DNA of 64,000 nucleotides from Companilactobacillus futsaii JCM 17355 (GCF_001435505.1 NZ_AZDO01000003.1:1-64000); one strand, 5' to 3'; counted from the first letter of the stretch, positions 7,582 through 16,686 are shown. Notes: a model not told the origin generated them from the sequence alone. Numbers and translations: made by a program.

Positions 7582-9982
7582 AATTTTCATTTTTTCTTAA
7601 TTTAGATAATTCGATTTTTGTTTCTTCCTCATCTAATAATTGATAGCGCTTTGAATCAATCGTCAACAAGTACTTATCATCAAAATTATCAAAGACTTTT
7701 TCCAGAGTTAGATCGTCACCGATTTTATTCCCTAGCAACAATTTTACTAAGGTATCGATCACATGAACTGAACTAGCTAATTCATGACGAATAATATCGT
7801 TAGTCATTCCACGATATTTCTTAGTCATTAACCAGTGGTCGTTGCTCTTTACTAATTCAAAATTATAAATATCGACTTTTGAATCATCTTCTAATTCTTG
7901 TTTAATGAGTCGAGAAATATTGGCTCGATCTTCTACGGTCATAAATTGATTAACTGAACTGATCTCATACAGATGTCCGTCTCGCTTTGCCTGATAGATC
8001 ACTGAAGGAGCTAAAAAGTTCTCCCCATCACTGACTACCATCACTCGGACCGATGTTCCACCTGTTAATTTCAAGTTTTTTAACTCTTGCGCACTAAACT
8101 GGAAAACGCGTTTATCGTCAGTTTCAATCAAATTTTTAGAAAGATCGATGATGTTTAATACGCTGTCATTTTTAATCAAACCTAGGTTTTTCATTTCCAT
8201 ATGAGGATCATCGATCTCAACTACTTTTCGACGCATCGACAATGGAGCATTCCAAGGTTCACGACCAATAATAATTGGTTCCAACCCATTTTGATCGATT
8301 GATTTTGCCAATTGGAACAAAACGAACTGACGAATCATGATATCAGTTTTTGAAGTAATAATAGGCGTACGAACGATGATCTTCATTCGATCACTTAACT
8401 GCAATTCATTACTGATACCACCCGTCACAAAGTAATTATGATTGATAAAGTCATTATTAGCTACAGAAACAGCTTGTTTGTTCTTAACAACAGTCTTTGT
8501 AACAATATCTGGGCTATCCAATAGTAATTTTGAATGACCTACGCCTTTTACGCCCATATTGACCATATGTTCAACGTTGCTGCCATCAATTTCACCTTCA
8601 CGAATGATCAAACTGTTATCAATAATATTTTGCAAAGCAGTTAAATAAGGCATATTTATCCCAGTAATTTCTGACAAGACAGGCTTTTCAAAGTTTCTTC
8701 TCATAGCTTCTGACAAAACATCCAACATCCAATTAGTAGGGTGAATGATTTTTTCAAACAATTCATCATCGTCTAATTTTCGTAATTCATTATAACGATT
8801 GAAATTATTATTTAATTTATCATTCAATGCACCTTTATTTAAGACCTCTTCAAGGCTAAAACCATTGACGACAATACTTGAATTTGAAGTTTTGCTTGGT
8901 CCTAAATAGCGCTGACCGTTGGTAGACCACTGTGGAAAGCGCGATGTAATGTGATCTACAAATGGTTCAGTCGCTCCATTGAAGTAATTTCCTGCATCTA
9001 GTTGTAATTTATCGAGATGATATCCTAAACACAATTGTGCTACAGCGGTAGCTACTGGATAACTTGTTGCATATTCTAAAAACTTAGTCTCCTCACTCAA
9101 GCGAGGAATAAATTCTGTAATGTAAGATTCATTGGTAGCGTGGTTATAGGCAAAATGAACGGTACAGACACCTACAATATTAAACGTTCGTGCCAATTTA
9201 ATCGAAAAATTTCTCAAGCGCTGTAATTTCGAATCATTCAAAGACACCGCTGGTGAAATTAAGTTCGAGTCCAAATGATGAATACCAATTGGCTCGATAT
9301 CTTCAATCGTTCCTACTAAAGAAGAATTATCATAGCGATCACGTAAGATCGTAAACGAATATTCACTAAATCCACGAATACTACGTTCGATTTCAATTTT
9401 AGTGTCAGAAATATCTTCCATTGCCATAAAATTATCTAATTCAAATAAATTATTAATGTTCGTCCAACCACTTGAATGACGATTAGAATAGCGTCTTCTA
9501 GCGATGATTGGAAAACCGATTGACCGAATAAAACTATAAATTTCTTTTTCATCATCCGAAGAAACAAATTTGATGACTGGTAAATTTGCATGAGTCAATT
9601 TTTTGATAAACAATTCTCGTTTAAATGTAGCCAAAGAGGCAGCAAAACTTGGACCAAGGATCTTAGTTTCACCAATTTTTCCATTCAAACTAGATACGAT
9701 GCCTAAAGCATTTCTATCCCCAACAGTTGGTAAAATTGAATCGGGATGATATTTCTGAACGTACTTTAAAACATTGTCACCAGTCACTTTTTCCACCACG
9801 GTTTTATCGTAAAAAGTACCGGATGACAATAATGACGTCGGATTTTCAACGATAATAGAAAGTTTGTAACCCAATTGATGCAAGATGTCAACGGTATCAT
9901 AAAGTGCAGTCGATAAGTCAACGTTTTTATCGCTGCTAGTAGGTCCGATAATTAAGATTGAATGTACATCGTCTAATTCCAT
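7580..9982 (-). CDS. Degenerate carbamoyl-phosphate synthase large-subunit-like protein
   Basis: 800 residues against about 1060 for CarB. It can be aligned by eye with CarB: SILIIGPTSSDK (the family has GxGPxxIGQ), a first ATP-grasp with IEDIEPIGIHHLDS (family IENxDxxGIHTGDS), and ESYITEFIPRLSEE (family IEMNPRVSRS), then CarB-type oligomerisation helices at about 390-470. The ATP-grasp glycine loop (MGGSGGG in CarB) reads SNRHSSG at 166-172, and the metal-ligand Asn reads Ile292. From about residue 485 a second pre-ATP-grasp domain is followed by only the end of the second ATP-grasp, and the C-terminal allosteric (MGS-like) domain is missing. Normal catalysis looks impossible. The frame is fully open, has AGGAGGG before its ATG and overlaps the carA-like gene by 10 bp. 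Confidence 0.75.
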   Translation of the reverse strand: MELDDVHSILIIGPTSSDKNVDLSTALYDTVDILHQLGYKLSIIVENPTSLLSSGTFYDKTVVEKVTGDNVLKYVQKYHPDSILPTVGDRNALGIVSSLNGKIGETKILGPSFAASLATFKRELFIKKLTHANLPVIKFVSSDDEKEIYSFIRSIGFPIIARRRYSNRHSSGWTNINNLFELDNFMAMEDISDTKIEIERSIRGFSEYSFTILRDRYDNSSLVGTIEDIEPIGIHHLDSNLISPAVSLNDSKLQRLRNFSIKLARTFNIVGVCTVHFAYNHATNESYITEFIPRLSEETKFLEYATSYPVATAVAQLCLGYHLDKLQLDAGNYFNGATEPFVDHITSRFPQWSTNGQRYLGPSKTSNSSIVVNGFSLEEVLNKGALNDKLNNNFNRYNELRKLDDDELFEKIIHPTNWMLDVLSEAMRRNFEKPVLSEITGINMPYLTALQNIIDNSLIIREGEIDGSNVEHMVNMGVKGVGHSKLLLDSPDIVTKTVVKNKQAVSVANNDFINHNYFVTGGISNELQLSDRMKIIVRTPIITSKTDIMIRQFVLFQLAKSIDQNGLEPIIIGREPWNAPLSMRRKVVEIDDPHMEMKNLGLIKNDSVLNIIDLSKNLIETDDKRVFQFSAQELKNLKLTGGTSVRVMVVSDGENFLAPSVIYQAKRDGHLYEISSVNQFMTVEDRANISRLIKQELEDDSKVDIYNFELVKSNDHWLMTKKYRGMTNDIIRHELASSVHVIDTLVKLLLGNKIGDDLTLEKVFDNFDDKYLLTIDSKRYQLLDEEETKIELSKLRKNEN

Positions 9983-11061
9983 TGACTTCTAATTCCCTCC
10001 TGTTGCTTGACTGATTCGATCAAATCAATAAATTCATCAAATACATAATAGCCATCAGTTGGACCAGGAGCAGCTTCAGGTTCAAATAGAACTCCCATAA
10101 TTGGCAAATATTCATGACGAATACCTTCAATAGTCCCATCTGCCACACAAATATTAGTTACGATAAAATCAGAACCACCAATATATTTTTGATCTAGCGT
10201 ATAAGAATGATTGTGATTTACAAAATCAATTTTGCCACTGGCTACTTCCTTTACCGCTAACGACGATTCGTGATGTGGTTGTGGTAATGGAATTATTTGA
10301 CAATCATTTGCCAAAGCTATCAGCAAGCTGCCCAAACCAATTCCTAAGATTGGATAGTCTTTTTGCAAAGTTTGAATTCTTTCAATTGTTTTAGGCAAAT
10401 CTTTGGGATCCCCTGGACCATTGGAAAAAATAATTCCATCAGGATGAAGGTTTTTGATTTCTTCAATTGTCGCATTATAATTCACGATAATTGAATTACA
10501 ATCTCTATAAGATAATTGTCTTAAAATTGAATATTTCAGCCCAAGATCAACAATTACGATTTTTAACCCCATATTGGGATTAGGATACGATTGTCGAGTC
10601 GAAACTCGTTTAACTAAGTCTGGTGGCAAAACTAGAGCCTTGATCTGATCGATAGCATGTTCATCGTGAGTATCCATAATACTGGCTTTCATTTCACCAT
10701 GTTCAGCGATGTGCTTAGACAAAGCTCTCACATCGACATTTTTAATTCCAGGTATTTTCAAACTAGTAATCCATTCTTCAAATGAAATGGAATTATTAAC
10801 TGTTGATGCACTGGAGGATCCAATCACAACACCTTTACATTGCGAATTGATTGATTCATAAAAATCACGATTAATTCCCGAGTTACCCACAGAAGGAATT
10901 GTGAAAGCAATAATTTGACCCTCAGTATTAGGATCAGTTACCGACTGTTCAATCCCTGTACGATTATTTGATATTACTAATTGACCAGTAGTAATAATAG
11001 AAGAACCGAAACCATCTCCAGGAAAAACTGTTCCATCTTCTAAAATTAAATAACGTTTCAT
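9973..11061 (-). CDS. CarA-like protein with inactivated glutaminase triad
   Basis: 362 residues, full length for the small subunit of carbamoyl-phosphate synthase. The N-terminal domain is recognisable (RYLILEDGTVFPGDGFGS, TDPNTEGQI, GINRDFYES). The class I amidotransferase domain starts near 167 with IVIVDLGLKYSILRQLS and IIFSNGPGDPKD. The nucleophile motif GICLGHQ reads GIGLGSL, so Cys is Gly242 (codon at 10336-10338). The catalytic His in FHPEAxPGP is Glu327 (LFEPEAAPGP); only Glu329 remains. NHNHS replaces QNHG. It should not hydrolyse glutamine. It is the middle gene of pyrR-carA-carB, has GAGGAG before the ATG and lies 21 bp after pyrR. Whether it is a decaying gene or a repurposed pseudoenzyme is not decided by sequence alone. 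Confidence 0.82.
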   Translation of the reverse strand: MKRYLILEDGTVFPGDGFGSSIITTGQLVISNNRTGIEQSVTDPNTEGQIIAFTIPSVGNSGINRDFYESINSQCKGVVIGSSSASTVNNSISFEEWITSLKIPGIKNVDVRALSKHIAEHGEMKASIMDTHDEHAIDQIKALVLPPDLVKRVSTRQSYPNPNMGLKIVIVDLGLKYSILRQLSYRDCNSIIVNYNATIEEIKNLHPDGIIFSNGPGDPKDLPKTIERIQTLQKDYPILGIGLGSLLIALANDCQIIPLPQPHHESSLAVKEVASGKIDFVNHNHSYTLDQKYIGGSDFIVTNICVADGTIEGIRHEYLPIMGVLFEPEAAPGPTDGYYVFDEFIDLIESVKQQEGIRSQWN

Positions 11062-11082
11062 CTAAAGCAACTCCTCAAATGT

Positions 11083-11610
11083 TTATTCGATTTCGATTTT
11101 ATCTTCTCCATCGATCTCCTTCATTGAAACTTTGATTTTTTCTCTTTGAGAAGTTGGAATATTCTTGCCAACAAAGTCAGCACGAATTGGCAATTCACGG
11201 TGTCCACGATCCACTAATACAGCTAAAGAGATTTTCTTAGGACGACCAGCACTCATTAAAGCATCCATTGCAGCTCGAATCGTTCTACCCGTATATAAAA
11301 CATCATCAGTCAAAATCACGTGCTTGTTATTAATATCAATCCCTAAAGGTTGAGCATCAACTTTAGAAATATCTTTTTCTTCATGAGTTTGGTCATCCCG
11401 GTATGGGGTAATATCCAATTCGGCAACTGGGATTGAGATATTCTCCAATTGTTTTAATCTTGATTCGATTCGATGAGCCACAAAAACGCCACGTGTTTTG
11501 ATTCCCACGAGGACTAAATCTTCAATTCCTTTATTTCTTTCAATAATTTCATAAGTAATACGTGTCAATGCACGAGTCATTGTTTGACCATCAATAATTT
11601 CTTTTGCCAT
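11083..11610 (-). CDS. pyrR: PyrR, pyrimidine-operon regulator / uracil phosphoribosyltransferase
   Basis: 175 residues. The phosphoribosyltransferase fold is clear: PRPP-binding loop [17 protein letters not shown] at about 97-113, an early [17 protein letters not shown] loop and the C-terminal [14 protein letters not shown]. PyrR binds a hairpin in pyr mRNA leaders in the presence of UMP and favours termination. It also has uracil phosphoribosyltransferase activity. It is first in an operon with the carA-like and carB-like genes; the pyrB, C, D, F and E genes are not in this window. A promoter and a terminator hairpin lie in its 5' leader, but I could not find a standard PyrR-binding hairpin there. 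TAGGGA is the ribosome site. Confidence 0.93.
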   Translation of the reverse strand: MAKEIIDGQTMTRALTRITYEIIERNKGIEDLVLVGIKTRGVFVAHRIESRLKQLENISIPVAELDITPYRDDQTHEEKDISKVDAQPLGIDINNKHVILTDDVLYTGRTIRAAMDALMSAGRPKKISLAVLVDRGHRELPIRADFVGKNIPTSQREKIKVSMKEIDGEDKIEIE

Positions 11611-11627
11611 TAATTTTCCCTACTTTC

Positions 11628-11654
11628 AAAAAAAAAACACCCACAAAGTGAGTG
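11628..11654 (-). terminator. Terminator hairpin inside the pyrR leader (candidate attenuator)
   Basis: On the minus strand CACTCAC (11654-11648), loop TTT and GTGGGTG (11644-11638) form a 7-bp stem with one G-U pair, followed by ten T. It lies between the pyrR promoter (11694-11720) and the pyrR ribosome site. It therefore either attenuates pyrR transcription or also stops readthrough from rluD. Confidence 0.75.
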
Positions 11655-11693
11655 CTTTAGTTTATTTATAATCGCACACAATTCTATTTTTAC

Positions 11694-11720
11694 ATTATAG
11701 CACGACACAATTACTGTCAA
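11694..11720 (-). promoter_or_regulatory. pyrR promoter
   Basis: On the minus strand TTGACA (11720-11715) and TGC-TATAAT (extended -10, 11699-11694) are separated by 15 bp. This is shorter than the ideal 17 but is helped by the TGn extension. The -35 overlaps the rluD stop codon. The start site would be near 11687, giving a leader of about 75 nt. Confidence 0.65.
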
Positions 11721-12631
11721 TGACGTAATTGCATTAAAGTGTCCAAGAAAATCTTAGGAGGTTCAACTGAGAATTCCATCCATTTATTAGTTCTTGGATG
11801 AACAAATCCTAAAGTCTCGGCATGTAAAAATTGACCATTACCTTTTAGAGTATTTTTAGGACCATACAAAGGATCTCCAGCAACTGGATGACCAATGTAT
11901 TGCATATGTACTCTGATTTGGTGCGTACGACCAGTTTCTAATTTTAATTTAAGAAGCGAGTAGTTTTCGAATTGTTCCAAAACCGTAAAATGAGTAACCG
12001 AATTTCGACCATTTTCAACAACGGCTTGCTTTTTACGATCAGTCTTCGAACGACCTAATGGCGCATTGATCTTCCCAGTTTTTTCTTTGAAATTACCGTG
12101 AACGATTGCCACATATTCACGAAGATTACTCTTCTCTTTTAGTTGTTTCATTAATGATTGTTTGGCTAGATTATTCTTAGCTATCATTAATAAACCTGAA
12201 GTATCCTTATCGATTCGATGTACAATACCTGGTCTAATCACATCATCATCATTGATTTGACAATGATATAAAATTGCATTGACCAACGTCTTGTCTGGAT
12301 GACCGGCGGCAGGATGAACTACCATTCCTTGGGGTTTATTGACAACTAAAACGTCTTCATCTTCATAAACAACGTCGATTGGAATATCTTCTGGAACTGC
12401 TTCAATAGATTGTTCTTCTGGAACGTTCACCAAAATCGTATCACCACTTGTCAATTTATAACCGCTTTTAGATACGGGTTGTCCATTGACGGTAATATAT
12501 TGATCTTTGATGAATTTTTGAATCTGGGAACGCGTTAATTCTTCAATTTCATTATTGATAAAGGCATCTAGACGTCCCTTTTTTGTTTCATTATATTCTA
12601 AGTTAAAAGACTTATTTATTATTTTTCTCAC
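11717..12631 (-). CDS. rluD: RluD-family 23S rRNA pseudouridine synthase
   Basis: About 304 residues. An S4 RNA-binding domain (about 20-75: RLDAFINNEIEELTRSQIQKF) precedes the RluA-type catalytic domain, with motif IVHRIDKDTSGLLMIAKN in which Asp141 is the expected catalytic residue. ETGRTHQIRVHMQYIGHP is the second family signature. The enzyme converts uridines in 23S rRNA helix 69 in characterised homologues; exact sites here are inferred. The start is uncertain: the frame opens with GTG at 12631, overlapping lspA by 20 bp, with no well-spaced ribosome site. The GCAGGTGAG around the GTG might serve a slightly later start. lspA-rluD is a common pairing in Firmicutes. Confidence 0.88.
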   Translation of the reverse strand: MRKIINKSFNLEYNETKKGRLDAFINNEIEELTRSQIQKFIKDQYITVNGQPVSKSGYKLTSGDTILVNVPEEQSIEAVPEDIPIDVVYEDEDVLVVNKPQGMVVHPAAGHPDKTLVNAILYHCQINDDDVIRPGIVHRIDKDTSGLLMIAKNNLAKQSLMKQLKEKSNLREYVAIVHGNFKEKTGKINAPLGRSKTDRKKQAVVENGRNSVTHFTVLEQFENYSLLKLKLETGRTHQIRVHMQYIGHPVAGDPLYGPKNTLKGNGQFLHAETLGFVHPRTNKWMEFSVEPPKIFLDTLMQLRH

Positions 12632-13076
12632 CTGCTAGTTGGATAATCAGTGAACCGATAATTAAAATCACTCCAATGGTGATATAAGTATCAGCCAGAT
12701 TAAAAATTGGAAAGTTGATAAAATCCAAATTGAACATATCAACGACAAAATGTCTCGTAAAACGATCAATGGCATTACCAACTGTGCCTGCTAATAAGAA
12801 TATCAAAGAAAAGCGATAAAGATAATCTTTTTTATCAGCTTTAATAAATAAATATGCTAAAACGACCACAGCAACAATTGTTACCACATAAAAAAACATC
12901 ATTTTGCCTTCTAACATGCTCCACGCTGCCCCAGTATTAGTAATATGCGTTATTGATAAAAGACCAGGGATGAAGTCATGTACACTCATAGGAGCTATGT
13001 TCGTTGTCACGTAGGATTTTAGAGCTTGATCACCAACTACTAAGACTGCAAACAGTAGCCAATAAACTAACTGCAC
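12612..13076 (-). CDS. lspA: Lipoprotein signal peptidase II
   Basis: 154 residues with four hydrophobic segments (about 2-17, 60-79, 88-104, 131-147). Catalytic aspartates are visible as VVDMFN (Asp113) and FNLADTYI (Asp129), together with HITNTGAAWS and GNAIDR. It is an aspartyl membrane protease that removes the signal peptide of prolipoproteins after lipidation of the Cys. The start codon is GTG, with TAGTG overlapping the fhs stop and GGAGG upstream. It is translationally coupled with fhs before it and rluD after it. Confidence 0.93.
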   Translation of the reverse strand: MQLVYWLLFAVLVVGDQALKSYVTTNIAPMSVHDFIPGLLSITHITNTGAAWSMLEGKMMFFYVVTIVAVVVLAYLFIKADKKDYLYRFSLIFLLAGTVGNAIDRFTRHFVVDMFNLDFINFPIFNLADTYITIGVILIIGSLIIQLAGEKNNK

Positions 13077-14761
13077 TAGAACAATCCTCCAATGGTACCT
13101 TCATTATCAACATCCATGTTCAAAGCTGCTGGTTTCTTAGGAAGCCCAGGCATTGTCATAACGTTACCTGTCAAAACAACAATGAATCCAGCACCTAATT
13201 TTGGAATGATATCAGTTACATGAAGCGTAAAGTCTCTTGGTGAGCCGAGTCTCTTAGGATCATCACTGAGTGAATATTGAGTTTTGGCGATACATACTGG
13301 GAGATCATCCCAAGCATTATCTTTTAATACTTGTAGTTGATTACGAGCTTTTTTGCTGTATTCAACGTTATTAGCTCCATAAACTTCTGAAGCAATCGTA
13401 GCAATCTTAGCTTCAGTTGTCTCTTCATCTTCATATAAGCGTGTATAGTTAGCAGCTTTTTCAGTTGCTTTGACGACGGCTTTAGCTAAGGCTTGACCAC
13501 CTTTACTACCGTTGTGATGAATTTCAGCTAATTGAACGTCTACCCCTACTTCGTCACATAAACTAGTCAAAAGTTTAATCTCGTTATCAGTGTCAGTAGC
13601 AAATTTATTGATAGCAATGACAACTGGGATGTGATAATAACGCATGTTATGAATGTGACGTTTCAAATTCTTAAAGCCAAGATTTAAAGCGTTCAAATCT
13701 TCATTTTGAATATCAGCCAATTTTTGACCACCATTGTACTTCAAAGCACGAACAGTAGCGACAATAACGATCGCATTTGGTGCGTGATTCAATCTTGGTG
13801 TAACGATATCTAAGAATTTTTCGCCACCAAGGTCAGCACCAAATCCAGCTTCAGTAACAGCGTAATCACCTAACTTCATAGCTAACCTCGTAGCAAGGAT
13901 ACTGTTGCATCCGTGAGCAATGTTTGCGAAAGGTCCGCCATGAATAATTGCCGGTGTATTTTCCAATGTTTGAACTAGATTTGGCTTTAGAGCATCTTTT
14001 AGAAGAACAGTAATTGCTCCTTCAACATGCAAGTCTCTAACAAAAATCGGTTTCTTGTCAAAAGTATAAGCAATTAAAATACTTGAGATACGTTCTTTCA
14101 AATCATCGATGTCTTGTGCCAAACACAATACTGCCATCAGTTCACTAGCGACGGTGATTTCAAAATGTTCTTCTCGAGGAACAGAATTGAATGGGCCACC
14201 AAGTCCAACGACGATATTTCTAAGTGCACGGTCATTGATATCTAAAGCACGTTTCCAAACGATTCTTCTAGGATCGATATTTAAAGCATTGCCTTGATGA
14301 ATATGATTATCGATCAAAGCAGCTAATGTATTGACTGCACTAGTTAAAGCGTGCATATCACCTGTAAAATGAAGATTGATGTCCTCCATTGGTACTACTT
14401 GAGCGTATCCACCACCAGTAGCACCGCCTTTCATTCCCATAACAGGGCCTAAAGATGGTTCACGAAGTGCCAAAACAGTCTTCTTACCTAGAGATTGTAA
14501 AGAATCAGCTAAACCAATAGCGACGGTCGACTTACCTTCGCCAGCTGGAGTAGGATTAATAGAAGTTACTAAGATCAACTTACCATCGTCGTTTTCTTCC
14601 ATAGTTTTTTTAATACTACGACCAGAAAACTTAGCTTTATAGTGACCATATGGTTCAATATCATCTGGCGTTAAACCTACTTTTTTAGCAATTTCGTTAA
14701 TATTTTTCATATTGTCATGCTCATTAATTTGAGCAATTTCGATATCACTTGGAAATGACAT
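13076..14761 (-). CDS. fhs: Formate--tetrahydrofolate ligase
   Basis: 561 residues from ATG at 14761, which has AGGTG 6-7 nt upstream; the frame remains open a little further. The P-loop reads [18 protein letters not shown] at about 65-82. Family segments are [61 protein letters not shown] and the C-terminal [15 protein letters not shown]. It makes 10-formyl-tetrahydrofolate from formate, THF and ATP for purine and formyl-Met synthesis. It overlaps the upstream EbsA-like gene by 17 bp and shares a TAGTG junction with lspA, so the four genes probably form one transcript. Confidence 0.95.
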   Translation of the reverse strand: MSFPSDIEIAQINEHDNMKNINEIAKKVGLTPDDIEPYGHYKAKFSGRSIKKTMEENDDGKLILVTSINPTPAGEGKSTVAIGLADSLQSLGKKTVLALREPSLGPVMGMKGGATGGGYAQVVPMEDINLHFTGDMHALTSAVNTLAALIDNHIHQGNALNIDPRRIVWKRALDINDRALRNIVVGLGGPFNSVPREEHFEITVASELMAVLCLAQDIDDLKERISSILIAYTFDKKPIFVRDLHVEGAITVLLKDALKPNLVQTLENTPAIIHGGPFANIAHGCNSILATRLAMKLGDYAVTEAGFGADLGGEKFLDIVTPRLNHAPNAIVIVATVRALKYNGGQKLADIQNEDLNALNLGFKNLKRHIHNMRYYHIPVVIAINKFATDTDNEIKLLTSLCDEVGVDVQLAEIHHNGSKGGQALAKAVVKATEKAANYTRLYEDEETTEAKIATIASEVYGANNVEYSKKARNQLQVLKDNAWDDLPVCIAKTQYSLSDDPKRLGSPRDFTLHVTDIIPKLGAGFIVVLTGNVMTMPGLPKKPAALNMDVDNEGTIGGLF

Positions 14762-15143
14762 TGCTTTCACCTGCTTCTTTTTTGATTATATTTAAAATTC
14801 CCTTTGTAGAAATAATTTTGAATGGAAAGAAATCCCGATTACTAAAATGGAACTCCATTGTCCAATTATTGTCCGCCCTTATGTTAACATCTTCGTGTTT
14901 AAATACACGTGCCTTATAGTATGGTTCCTTAATTGTGATTGAATCCTTTGAAATTTTGATCCAAGAATTAGCGATAATATAAAAAACATAAATACCATCG
15001 ATGATCCAAACTATAAATGGAATAAAACTAAGCGCCATGATCTCTAGTTGTAAAATAATACCTAAACAAGCTAGACTTAATGCGATAGACCACATAATCA
15101 CGCCCCATGCGCCAGTTGGTTGAACAAAATGTTTCTTTGACAT
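14745..15143 (-). CDS. EbsA-like small membrane protein
   Basis: 132 residues. Two hydrophobic segments at about 13-31 and 34-56 form a hairpin in the membrane. A soluble C-terminal half follows ([18 protein letters not shown]). The layout and the position beside an RNase HI-like gene match the EbsA family of lactic acid bacteria, named after an enterococcal gene. The function is not established. It overlaps fhs. Family assignment rests on resemblance only. Confidence 0.6.
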   Translation of the reverse strand: MSKKHFVQPTGAWGVIMWSIALSLACLGIILQLEIMALSFIPFIVWIIDGIYVFYIIANSWIKISKDSITIKEPYYKARVFKHEDVNIRADNNWTMEFHFSNRDFFPFKIISTKGILNIIKKEAGESNVISK

Positions 15144-15170
15144 AATTTCTCCTGAAAGGTTCTAAATAAT

Positions 15171-15575
15171 ATGATTAAATTGTACACCGATGCCGGATTA
15201 AATACTAATTTAAATCTTGGTGTCGTTGCGTATGTAATAAAGCAAAATAATAAATTTTATAGTGATGCGTTTGAACAAGATTTTAATGACAATCACTATT
15301 TGGAATTCTTAGCATTAAAAGTAGCTTTGAAAAAGATTATAGAAAAAAATTGGAATGATGATATTCTCCAAATTCATTCTGACAGTCAAATAGTTATTGA
15401 TAGTCTAAATAAAAAATATTCTAAACACTATCAACCGATATTAAATGATATTTTAAAAGAACTGGAATCGTTTCCATTTTACTTTGCTAAACATGTCTCA
15501 GATAAGGAAAACAGTGCTGCTCACGCCCAAGTTCATCAAAAAATGTTAAACATCCGTAAACATGGGTCTAAATAG
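15171..15575 (+). CDS. RNase HI-like protein with altered fourth carboxylate
   Basis: 134 residues with the RNase H fold order: KLYTDAGL (Asp7), LEFLALKVAL (Glu45) and QIHSDSQIVIDSL (Asp71). The fourth metal ligand, usually Asp in a late NxxAD motif, reads NSAAHAQ (His118). The LYTDAG start, rather than DGS, places it among the divergent RNase HI-like proteins of Gram-positives. The first three residues are enough for weak metal binding, so activity on RNA/DNA hybrids is possible but not certain. It has GAAAGG before its ATG and is divergent from the EbsA-like gene across only 27 bp. Confidence 0.75.
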   Translation: MIKLYTDAGLNTNLNLGVVAYVIKQNNKFYSDAFEQDFNDNHYLEFLALKVALKKIIEKNWNDDILQIHSDSQIVIDSLNKKYSKHYQPILNDILKELESFPFYFAKHVSDKENSAAHAQVHQKMLNIRKHGSK

Positions 15576-15641
15576 TTTTTAGAAAACAGAAACTATGCTA
15601 CGATTAAACCGTTTTCAATTATAATTGAGGGGGATTTCCTT

Positions 15642-16655
15642 ATGTACTACGTTGTTATGAAAGATCGCGATATTCGTGATAATTTAGCTACCGAGCAATA
15701 TCTAATGAATAATGTGAAATTTGATGAACCGTTAGTCCTATTTTACATTGAAAAGCCTTGTATCATCGTTGGACGGAATCAAAATACGCTTGAAGAAATC
15801 AACAGTGATTACATCAAAGATAACAATATCACCGTTACTCGTCGTATCTCTGGTGGTGGTGCTGTTTATCAAGATCTGGGCAATTTGTGTTTTAGTTTCG
15901 TAGTTGATTCCAATGACAAAAACTTTGGTGATTTTAAATCATTCACTCAACCAATTATTGATGCCTTACATCAAATGGGCGCTACCACGGCCGAAGTTTC
16001 TGGTCGCAACGATTTATTAGTCGACGGCAAAAAGTTCTCAGGAAACGCCATGTACTCTAAAAACGGTAAAACTTTCTCACATGGTACCTTGTCACTTGAT
16101 GTTGATTTAGATGTTCTCACTAAGGCTTTGCACGTTCAAAAAGACAAGATTGCTTCTAAAGGTATTAAATCAATCAGGAGCCGTGTAACTAACTTACGTC
16201 CATATTTAGCTCCTGAATATCAAAATTTGACTACTGAACAATTCCGTGATCGTTTATTATTAGAATTGTTCCATGCAAACAGTTTTGATGAGATCAGAAA
16301 TCACGAATATATCGTGACCGATAAAGATCAAAAGGCAATCGATGAAATCAAGGAAAAATATTATTACAATTGGGATTGGGTCTATGGTAAATCCCCTGCT
16401 TTTACTGCTAAGCAAAGAAAGCATTTTGATATGGGAACAGTTGATATTCGTTATAATGTTGCCAATGGTATAGTTGAGAATATTGAAATTTACGGTGACT
16501 TTTTCGGTATGAAAGATGTTAATGATATTAAGCAAAAATTATTAAATGTTAAATTTGACCGTGATGAGATTTTAAAAGTACTCGATCAATTTAATTTGGA
16601 TGACTATTTTAAGGGAATTCCTGAACAAGACTTAGGAAAACTCTTCACTCCATAA
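15642..16655 (+). CDS. lplA: Lipoate--protein ligase
   Basis: 337 residues. The catalytic domain shows the biotin/lipoyl ligase motifs TRRISGGGAVYQDLGNL (about 66-82), VSGRNDLLVDGKKFSGNAM (the Lys of DGKKFSG binds lipoyl-AMP) and HGTLSLDVDL. A C-terminal accessory domain lies at about 250-337. It activates free lipoate and attaches it to E2 and GcvH proteins, and so serves scavenging. No lipoate synthesis genes are nearby. GAGGGGGA precedes the ATG, and an intrinsic terminator follows. Confidence 0.93.
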   Translation: MYYVVMKDRDIRDNLATEQYLMNNVKFDEPLVLFYIEKPCIIVGRNQNTLEEINSDYIKDNNITVTRRISGGGAVYQDLGNLCFSFVVDSNDKNFGDFKSFTQPIIDALHQMGATTAEVSGRNDLLVDGKKFSGNAMYSKNGKTFSHGTLSLDVDLDVLTKALHVQKDKIASKGIKSIRSRVTNLRPYLAPEYQNLTTEQFRDRLLLELFHANSFDEIRNHEYIVTDKDQKAIDEIKEKYYYNWDWVYGKSPAFTAKQRKHFDMGTVDIRYNVANGIVENIEIYGDFFGMKDVNDIKQKLLNVKFDRDEILKVLDQFNLDDYFKGIPEQDLGKLFTP

Positions 16656-16686
16656 AATAAGATTTGTTTACTCTTTCAACAAAAAG

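Noticed and set aside
7580-11061. Frameshifted or broken carAB pseudogenes
   Set aside because: Both frames are open from start to stop with proper ribosome sites and a coupled junction; the lesions are substitutions and domain losses, so I annotate them as CDS and flag them as degenerate.
15600-15641. TATAAT before lplA as a defined promoter
   Set aside because: A TATAAT is present in the AT-rich gap, but no -35 hexamer is convincing at 16-18 bp, so I did not list it.
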